From Planctomycetia bacterium (GTDB taxonomy: Bacteria > Planctomycetota > Planctomycetia > Pirellulales > UBA1268), in assembly GCA_009926295.1 (NCBI GenBank), contig RFPF01000152.1:1-7228 (forward strand): a stretch of 7,228 nt of DNA, given 5' to 3'. Shown here in pieces: positions 6,878-7,228 of the stretch. Below the pieces are notes generated by a model. The model had not been told where the DNA came from and did not search any database. It saw only the letters and a program-made list of their open reading frames with translations. Each line of letters starts with the position of its first letter. Position 1 is the first letter of the stretch. The translations under genes and the position numbers were made by a program.

Positions 6878-6890
6878 CCCCGTGCCATGG

Positions 6891-7228
6891 TCAGGCCAGC
6901 GACGGTCTGCCGAGGCCGGCCTCCGCGGCGCCGAACGGGCTCGCCCCCCCGAAGGTGAACGGGGGCGGCGCGGCCGCCATCTCCGATGGAGGCGACGCCG
7001 CCGGCTTTGGCGGCGCGGCATCGGGCGGCGATGGCCAGAGCTCGCGGGCGCCCCGCAGGGCGTCGTCGAAGGGGGTCCGGCGGCTGCCCGCCGACGCCGC
7101 GGCGCCGCTGCCGAACGGGGCGCTAAAGGCGTCGTTAAAGGCGCCGCTGCCGAACGAGGCGTTAAAGGCGCCGTTAGGGGCGCCGTTAGGGGCGCCGTTA
7201 GGGGCGCCGTTAGGGGCGCCGTTAGGGG
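6891..7228 (-). CDS. C-terminal part of an unrecognised repeat-rich protein (start outside window)
   Basis: An open frame enters from the right edge and runs 111 codons to a TGA at 6891-6893. In window order the protein begins with five copies of Pro-Asn-Gly-Ala, continues with Phe/Gly/Ser-rich copies (FNASFGSGA, then FNDAFSAPFGSGA), then TPFDDALRGARELWPSPP, a Pro/Ala-rich linker, and a tail with FTFGGASPFG. Nearly all codons after the repeats end in G or C, as in the certain genes here. A second minus-strand frame is also open but is arginine-rich with less G/C at third positions, so this frame is preferred. The tail is low-complexity and probably disordered; no catalytic domain is visible and I do not recognise the family. 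It lies on the same strand as the regulator, just upstream, separated by the palindrome. Co-transcription is possible. Confidence 0.6.
   Translation of the reverse strand, partial: PNGAPNGAPNGAPNGAPNGAFNASFGSGAFNDAFSAPFGSGAAASAGSRRTPFDDALRGARELWPSPPDAAPPKPAASPPSEMAAAPPPFTFGGASPFGAAEAGLGRPSLA
7101..7170. repeat. Two 31-bp direct repeats, period 39 bp
   Basis: Positions 7101-7131 and 7140-7170 are direct copies matching at 29 of 31 bases, with an 8-nt spacer. The 39-bp period is 13 codons, so in the minus-strand gene the copies stay in frame and give the two FGSGA-containing blocks. They look like a duplication inside the coding sequence, older than the identical 12-bp units next to it because the copies have diverged. 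Confidence 0.8.
7167..7228. repeat. 12-bp tandem repeat (GGCGCCGTTAGG), at least five identical units
   Basis: Five identical units GGCGCCGTTAGG fill 7167-7226, and the first two bases of a sixth reach the window edge, so the true number is unknown. Each unit is four codons, read on the minus strand as Pro-Asn-Gly-Ala, so gain or loss of units would change protein length without shifting the frame. Perfect identity suggests recent expansion or ongoing slippage. Confidence 0.92.

Noticed and set aside
6500..7021. Minus-strand open frame spanning the regulator start, also open to the right edge
   Set aside because: Arg/Pro-rich product with lower third-position GC than the preferred frame; it overlaps both the regulator and the repeat-rich gene.
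7167..7228. Array of short repeats considered as a CRISPR or plasmid iteron array
   Set aside because: Units are 12 bp, contiguous without spacers, and in frame with a coding sequence, so a coding minisatellite explains them better.

Overview
The window is high-GC bacterial DNA that reads as a planctomycete, most likely of the Rhodopirellula/Pirellula type. This rests on protein families: a PSCyt1–DUF1549–DUF1553 protein (an architecture largely confined to Planctomycetes and relatives), a DUF1080 domain fused to a PQQ-type sugar dehydrogenase propeller, and an AraC-family regulator with a LacI-like sugar-sensing half, common in that phylum. No rRNA, tRNA, CRISPR, insertion sequence or phage gene was seen.

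Layout. Positions 1-92 hold no convincing gene, only a short GC hairpin. A large minus-strand gene (93-3512) encodes an exported c-type cytochrome/DUF1549/DUF1553 protein with extra beta-sandwich modules in its middle. A 118-bp divergent promoter region (3513-3630) separates it from a plus-strand gene (3631-5583) for an exported two-domain sugar enzyme. That gene converges, with an 18-nt gap, on a minus-strand XylR-like regulator gene (5602 to about 6834). Upstream of the regulator lies a 29-bp near-perfect palindrome. The right edge cuts a minus-strand gene (6891-7228), absent from simple start-to-stop ORF lists because its start is outside the window. Its C-terminal tail contains in-frame NGAP and FG-type repeats.

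How the genes may work together (inference). The two divergent exported proteins could form a periplasmic sugar-oxidising unit: the propeller-type dehydrogenase lacks a haem motif of its own, while the neighbouring protein has two CXXCH motifs. The regulator has a ligand-binding half like the sugar sensors of the XylR family and is a plausible controller of both. The palindrome near its own start and a pair of direct repeats in the divergent promoter region are the candidate binding sites. Nothing here shows the actual substrate.
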